From Siniperca chuatsi (lineage: Eukaryota > Chordata > Actinopteri > Centrarchiformes > Sinipercidae), in the NCBI RefSeq assembly GCF_020085105.1, contig NC_058055.1, positions 15,501,822 through 15,565,821 of the forward strand: a DNA stretch of 64,000 nucleotides, in the 5' to 3' direction. The notes beneath the pieces were generated by a model, which searched no databases, was not told the DNA's origin, and worked only from the letters and a program-made list of their open reading frames with translations. Position 1 is the stretch's first letter, and the number at the start of each line of letters is the position of its first letter. Below are positions 58,231-64,000 of this stretch, in pieces. The translations under genes were made by a program, and so were the position numbers.

Positions 58231-61200
58231 AGACTTGTAAAAAGTCTTTAATTGTGACAGTGAGCAAGCAAAACAAAACAAAAAAAGACTCTGGTAGAGA
58301 ATACTTGGATTGGTCTTTATAAACACTGACTGAGGGATAAACTGGTGCACAACGTGTTTTTTTTTAAAAAAAGGTCAAAACAATGAGCTTCTGCAGGTGT
58401 ACAAGCTCATTCTTTATGACTAAACATATTCAGTATGTGGTTCTGACTTGGGATACAGATATTTTTTAATCAGATTGTTTAGTCAAGTAACTAGGATTGG
58501 ACTGGACGACATAAATTATTAGCTGACTAGTATTCATGGGATTACTTTGATCAACAAATTCATTTAAAAATCTGTCATTGTTGTTTTATGTATTTTAAAG
58601 TATTTTGTCATCAGTGTGAAAATGCTGACTCTGCTACATATGATGATTTATGATGAATGATGAAGATGAATGAAATGCATCTCATTCGGTCTGCAACATG
58701 AGGGTCTATTTAAAATGATTAGTTTCATACTTTATTTCTTTATATATCACATTGTTGTGTGCTCCATGTTGTACTAACACAGCAGAGCAGAGCCCAAGAG
58801 TGAAGCCAAACCAACAAGACAAAAATCTCTGCAATCTCTATTTTCAATATATAATTAAATTAATAACAGTAATCATCACTTTCTTGCACCGTGCCTCTAT
58901 GAATGTGTTCTTCTGCGTTTATTTATAACCACTATGTAATCAATGCAGGCCTTAAACCCTCTCTATAGATCTAAGCTCTGACCAAGGTTGTACTCAGGTA
59001 CAAGTATCTTTAACTATGAATCACTCATAATCACTCTCTAAGTTTGCAAGCTTCAGCAGACATGGAGAAATACAAGACCTGCCTGGGTTGATAGGTTTAG
59101 ATTTGGACAGAGAAAATAATTACACTCTGCATTCAGAAGTAGACTTTAAAAGTTTGATGACAGACACACTATAAAGTGTCAAGCATTGCTTCCAGAATCA
59201 AATGTGTACAGTACAGCCTCCTGCTTCATAGCTGTCAAAGGAGCAAACAAATAGTAATATTTACTGACTGGGTGTTATTTGTATAAGTTTTCAGTTACAT
59301 GCCAAGAATAATAGCGACAACAAAGTGCAGCTGTGATATTTGATTACTTCTGATGATGGTAAACACTGTGAATAGAATGGGAGTGCTGTGATTAGCATTG
59401 CCAAACTGAAGAACAGATTGGAAACAAATGAGGGAGAACAATGAAAAAAATAAGACATGCTCTTAACAGCAGTATTAAACATCCATTTATTGATCTGTAA
59501 TCAATCCACTGAGTCTCTCCATCGGTTTGTATTTTGTGAGTGTATGGGTGTGTGCGGCTGCTTCATTACTTAGACCAAGAAATCAAGCTTAAGATGAAAT
59601 TTGAAATGTCAAAGGAGTTGCTGAGTATTGTCTTAATTCAATATTGAGAAAAGACACATAGAATATTACACAAACAGAAAGATGTGGAAGGAGAAAAAGA
59701 GGTGGGAGGAAGGAGGGAAACAGGATGTGGATAATAATAAAGAGTGATTGGTACTGATATGTAAAAGGTGAAAAACACATTAAAAAAAGTACAAGTTGAA
59801 TTAGCTTTGGTATGCTGCTGCCCAGTGTGTGCAGCATGTTGAGACCGGAAAGACTGAATAAGGTAATCAGGTCTTTACATCAACACATCATAGGTTTGAT
59901 TTACAATGATTATACTGAAAGCACAGAGTCAATATAAAAATATTTCCCACTCGGGAATTGCAAATAAGATATTTCTGTAGTTCAGCACTTCATATACACT
60001 AATTAAAGGACTGGCCTGGCTCTGTCCTGTATGGCTCTGTATATTTAACAGACTGAATAAATGAGCTATCATGGGAACCAAAGATAATGTTTTAATCTTT
60101 AGGTAACCTTATCACTTCTCTTTAAGACAGCTGGGATTGTTTGAATAGGCAGATAAACAGAAAAGCCCTTTTTAATGTGTCACTCCTTAATACAGAAAGT
60201 GTACAAGAAATGTACCATTTACAGCACAGTATAAAGTACCAACACTACATCACTGTATCTGTCGAATAGCAACAATACAAATTAAACCTTGCAAACATTT
60301 TCAACATTAAACCTGCATTAATTAAAATCCTTGATACTAACACTAATTAACAATGTATAATATGAAAGATGTAGCTCATTGTAACAAACTCACAGAGAGT
60401 TACTGCCAAGCACTGCAGCTCTACGTAGCCTTTAAGCTTTTAGCTCATTGTTTTGGTTATGAGGCCCACATAGTTAATGTAGCCTCACTGTACGCTACCT
60501 GCCCAGCACCACAACAGGAGGTGGATAAAATTAACAACTACCTGGTGAATATAGCATTAGACAACTCCAAATGAATGCTGCCAGGCCTTTTTCACAGCAG
60601 ACATTTTGACTTGTACTAATACTAATAATATTAACAATGGCTCTGTTCTATTCAAGTGTCCCAGTGAGCCAGGACAGTGTGACAGTGAGCCAGCATGCAC
60701 AATACCAGGACCCTGAAACTGAAGCAGCTAAATGGAATTCAGCTATCTTCATTTTTATATTTACACCTGTACTTTTCCTAGCGTGACAAAATGTCTTTCA
60801 GTGACAAAGGCCTATATTGCTCCATGTCTGCTGGATGTCTTTGCTAACATATTAGCCATAACAACTTAATTAGCTGGTGCCATGTGGTAGCTGTGCATCT
60901 GTCAGCTTGTTTTGGTGTGTTTCTGCCCCGTGGTGGCCAAAAATCAATTAATCCAGCTTTAAAGAGTAGGGCCGCGTTCAGACCGACTTCAAAACTGAAC
61001 CACTCCATGTTTGCCATTTAAATATGTGCAAGTGCACATTCCTGGTAGATTATCTTATAATGTGAGTGATGTATTTAATGTTTACCTCGTGATCATCGCA
61101 ACGAAAGATAAAATTGTCACAATGATGACTTTCCAGAATTGTAAAATCCTGTCTCAAAGTCTTTCAAACCACCGTGCAGAGTTTTGGTATCTGATAAGCC

Positions 61201-63539
61201 CTCAACTCGTGGATCTGTTACTCAAACCAACCTGGATCATATTTCATTGTTTCACCACTACATGAACCAACAAGCTTCCACCAATGCAGTCCCTTCCATT
61301 TTTTTTTAACACAGAGCTGCTTTCAGTCTACTCACTTCATACCAGGCTGAGAAGCAGTGCTTCATTGCCCTTTCCAGTTGAAAGTTTGAAAGGCTGTTGT
61401 ACCTCTGAGCACAACCAGCATCTGTTAAGTTGCTCTTTAAAGATGCAGTAACTGATTTTGTTGTAACCCCACAGGGAAACCCAACTTTCCTCCCAGCTCA
61501 CTGATGATGTTTTGAAACTTCACACAGTTCACAGTTTAGTCTCAAAAAAGTGAGCTGGGAGTAAGATTGAGGATTTGGGCACTCTCACAAAATCAAAGAG
61601 TGTACTTTGAAAGGGGTATTATGAGTAAATATGTGCCAGTGGGTTTTATTATCAGACTCTCATAAACAAATTGTCTCCTATGTAGGATTAGGATGCAGAT
61701 TTTTAGCACATTCATTAATGTAATGGTTATCAGCTAAAATCATTAAACTGATTAAAATTTACAACTTGATTGGATATTAGAAAAAAGCCATTATTATTAC
61801 GGTGCACCCACACTGAGGACACACTGGCAATGTAGTTTCACTATCGGGCTGAACACAATAACATGAACAACAATGCCATTGCAACACATATTAACTTTGT
61901 GAATCTTATAATGTGCATAACATACTTTGTAAAATAATATAATTTACAATTTTGTTGATTTTGTTAATTTGTCAGAGAAGGTGTTGACTGACGAGAGATG
62001 TTGACGTGAATGCATAATATCAACTAGTGTGTGTACCTTGCCGAGTAATATTCCAGGATGGTCTTTTAACTGATTTATAACTGCTTCGCTGTCCGTACCA
62101 TTTCCTGCACCTTTTTTTTTGTATCACGAGGAAGCGATCATTTAATTTTCGATCTCTTTCACTAGCAGTAATTTCATTAGGGCAACTTAAAAAAACTTGT
62201 TCCTCTGGTAAAAACCCTCAACCACTCATATAATTTGAGGCCATCGGTGCTTAATCAACTTTGTTTGTGTGAGTGTGTTAGTGCACACACAGACACATCC
62301 TCCCTCGACATTAAGCCAGTGAATTTCAGCTGATGGAAACCAAAGCAGGAAGTGAGGCGCCGACAGCAGAGTGAACACGCACCCACAGACACAAAACCCC
62401 TCCCTATAGACTACTAACTGTCTCATTGAAGGCGATTTAATATAACTTATCATAAAATAATGTTTGCATCTGTGTATTTAAGTACATGTTTATGATGCTG
62501 CTGTTTCATTGTGTTGTATACGAAGGGAAGACAGAAGGAAAATGAAAGCAGTACATGCATCAAATGTTAAAAGCTACAACCTAAATCACAGGTTCATGTC
62601 TGTTGTGCATGTTTATGCTTATTGACACACTGAACTCCTTGTATTACCCTGCAGATTGTATTCTTGTCACTGTTGGTGAGTCAGGCTTGGATTTCTTTAG
62701 CCCTCTCTCTTTCTCTGTCTGTTTTTTTCTTTTCAGTTTTGCGAACTCTCGGTGTTGATGAATCTGCCATGTTCTGTCAAAACAAAACGTTGCAACAACA
62801 CAGCCCTCACGCCGGATGACTCAAAGTGGCGTCCTGGAACAAACATCAATTAAGTGACCACCTGACAAACAATGTCTATACTTGAAAAAAACATGTAATC
62901 CTATTATTTGCTTAGTAAATAAGAGAATAGAATGTAAAGTTATGTGAGGATAAACATGGAAGGGAAACAGCCACAATTGACGCTGTCTCACAGTCTTGTT
63001 TTTGAGCTCTAAAGGGAAGCTCATGTAATCACAGCTATTTTGTGCCATAATAACTGCCTGACATCCACATAGCCATAATGCCAGTCGTGCACTGCTGATA
63101 ACCCCGTCTCACCCTCTACCTGCCTAGTCACTGTGAGAGAGGGAGGAATAGAAAGAGGAAGAGAAAAAGAGGAGGAGGAGAAAAAGGAAGTGGAGGTTGA
63201 CTCAGGTACGTGGAGGTTGTTGCTGCCTGTGGTTTCATCTAAAAATGTGTGTGTGCCTATAATGTCTGACTAGTCACAACACTGTGATTGTGTCAAGTGC
63301 AGCAGCAGGTATGCACTGCAAGTACATTCAGACTTCACAGTGTCACAGTGACAGTGACTTTTCTTTTAGTGTTTTTTTTGTCATCATTTTACAGGTTTAG
63401 TACCTTCCTGAGAATCACAGTTGTCTCTAAAGAAAAAGGAGTATAAGAATCTACAGCCATGCTCATTGGCTCATTGTGAAGAAAAAACAAATTATAAGAT
63501 ATATATAAATATTTCTTATCCTTAGCAGTCGTTGTGAAA

Positions 63540-64000
63540 TATGTTTAAATTGGCCAGAGGGTGGTGTCAGAGTAAAGGTCTTTCATTGTTGTAAGCAAGA
63601 CAGTGTTGTGAAATGTGTGTGACTGTATCATACAGGTTTTAGTGTGAGGATGGTGCAAGCACCAAAGTTATTATAATTCATCCTGTGGGGAGCATGAATA
63701 AAAATTGTTGAGACATTTCTTACTGAACCAACAATCTCATGGTGGGGATAGATGAGATGTCAGAGGATCATCATTAGGATACATCATCTGGGAATCATGA
63801 ATGCCTATGTAAAATGTTGTGCCAATCCATCTGGATTGGCACAACAGATGTTGAGATATTTCACTAGATAAGTGAAAATCTTGGCCTGCTGGTGGTGCTT
63901 GAAAGAAAGTCAGGGGATCACCAAAGTCAACCAAGGATTCATCCTCTGGGCACCAAATTTCATGGCAATCCATCAAATAGTTGTTGACATATTTCAGTCT
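63540..64000 (+). repeat. Truncated GCTAAC-family repeat at the right edge
   Basis: Modules such as AAAGTCAGGGGATCACCAAA, TTCATGGCAATCCAT and TAGTTGTTGACATATTTCAG match 7780-8020. It runs off the window. A near-perfect 32-bp palindrome lies inside at 63815-63846. The minus-strand frame at 63737-63976 is a by-product of the repeat. Confidence 0.75.

Larger units (their letters stand above)
55800..63540. other. Gene-poor spacer to the right of hmgb1
   Basis: No exon with splice sites and a recognisable family was found on either strand. In other vertebrates katnal1 follows hmgb1; it must lie beyond the right edge. Listed inside: a candidate conserved element (56460-56800), (TG)30, and a repeat fragment at 58134-58230. 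Confidence 0.6.

Noticed and set aside
1..64000. CRISPR arrays, prokaryotic operons, intact viral or retroviral genes
   Set aside because: No evenly spaced direct repeats, no ribosome-binding-site-led gene clusters, and no intact gag, pol or env-like frames; the DNA is vertebrate throughout.

Overview
This is nuclear DNA of a ray-finned fish, most likely a spiny-rayed (percomorph) teleost. It holds short-intron vertebrate genes with GT-AG splice sites, many teleost-type interspersed repeats (Tol2/hAT-like, Tc1-like, LINE tails, foldback elements) and long CA/TA/TG microsatellites. I see no bacterial, viral or CRISPR-like system. I assigned genes by joining exons by reading phase and comparing the conceptual proteins with my memory of the vertebrate families; I ran no database search.

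Layout, left to right. (1) 19-15446, minus strand: the 5' two thirds of b3glct (beta-1,3-glucosyltransferase), 11 coding exons, running off the left edge. Its large introns hold a Tol2-like element, a GCTAAC-rich repeat, a candidate solo LTR and a LINE fragment. (2) 15447-18960: intergenic, AT-rich, one degraded hAT-like repeat and a (TA)n tract. (3) 19033-20540, plus: a medag-like gene in 5 exons. (4) 20863-26219, minus: alox5ap (FLAP), 5 exons, tail-to-tail with medag. (5) 27325-27396, plus: tRNA-Glu(UUC). (6) 28719-41015, minus: uspl1 (SUMO isopeptidase), 8 coding exons plus a candidate 5' UTR exon ending at 42052. (7) 45742-50100, plus: hmgb1 (hmgb1a-like), with a CCAAT-rich promoter, a non-coding first exon and 4 coding exons. 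(8) 50100-64000: no gene found; clustered Tol2-like elements, a TTAA-ended MITE, a (TG)30 tract and a truncated common fish repeat at the right edge.

The set b3glct - medag - alox5ap - uspl1 - hmgb1 matches a conserved vertebrate block (human 13q12.3), so the block is ancestral rather than functionally linked. As I recall the human map, medag is inverted here, and tex26 and hsph1, which in human lie between MEDAG and B3GLCT, are absent from the 3.6 kb gap. The genes do unrelated jobs: O-glucosylation in the ER (b3glct), adipogenesis-related (medag), leukotriene synthesis (alox5ap), deSUMOylation in Cajal bodies (uspl1), chromatin binding and alarmin activity (hmgb1).

I found no clearly new biological system. 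The points most worth a second look are the medag inversion and its uncertain 3' splice, the overlapping medag/alox5ap 3' ends, the cluster of Tol2-like elements with target-site duplications, several perfect palindromes made by repeat rearrangement, and two candidate conserved non-coding elements near hmgb1.
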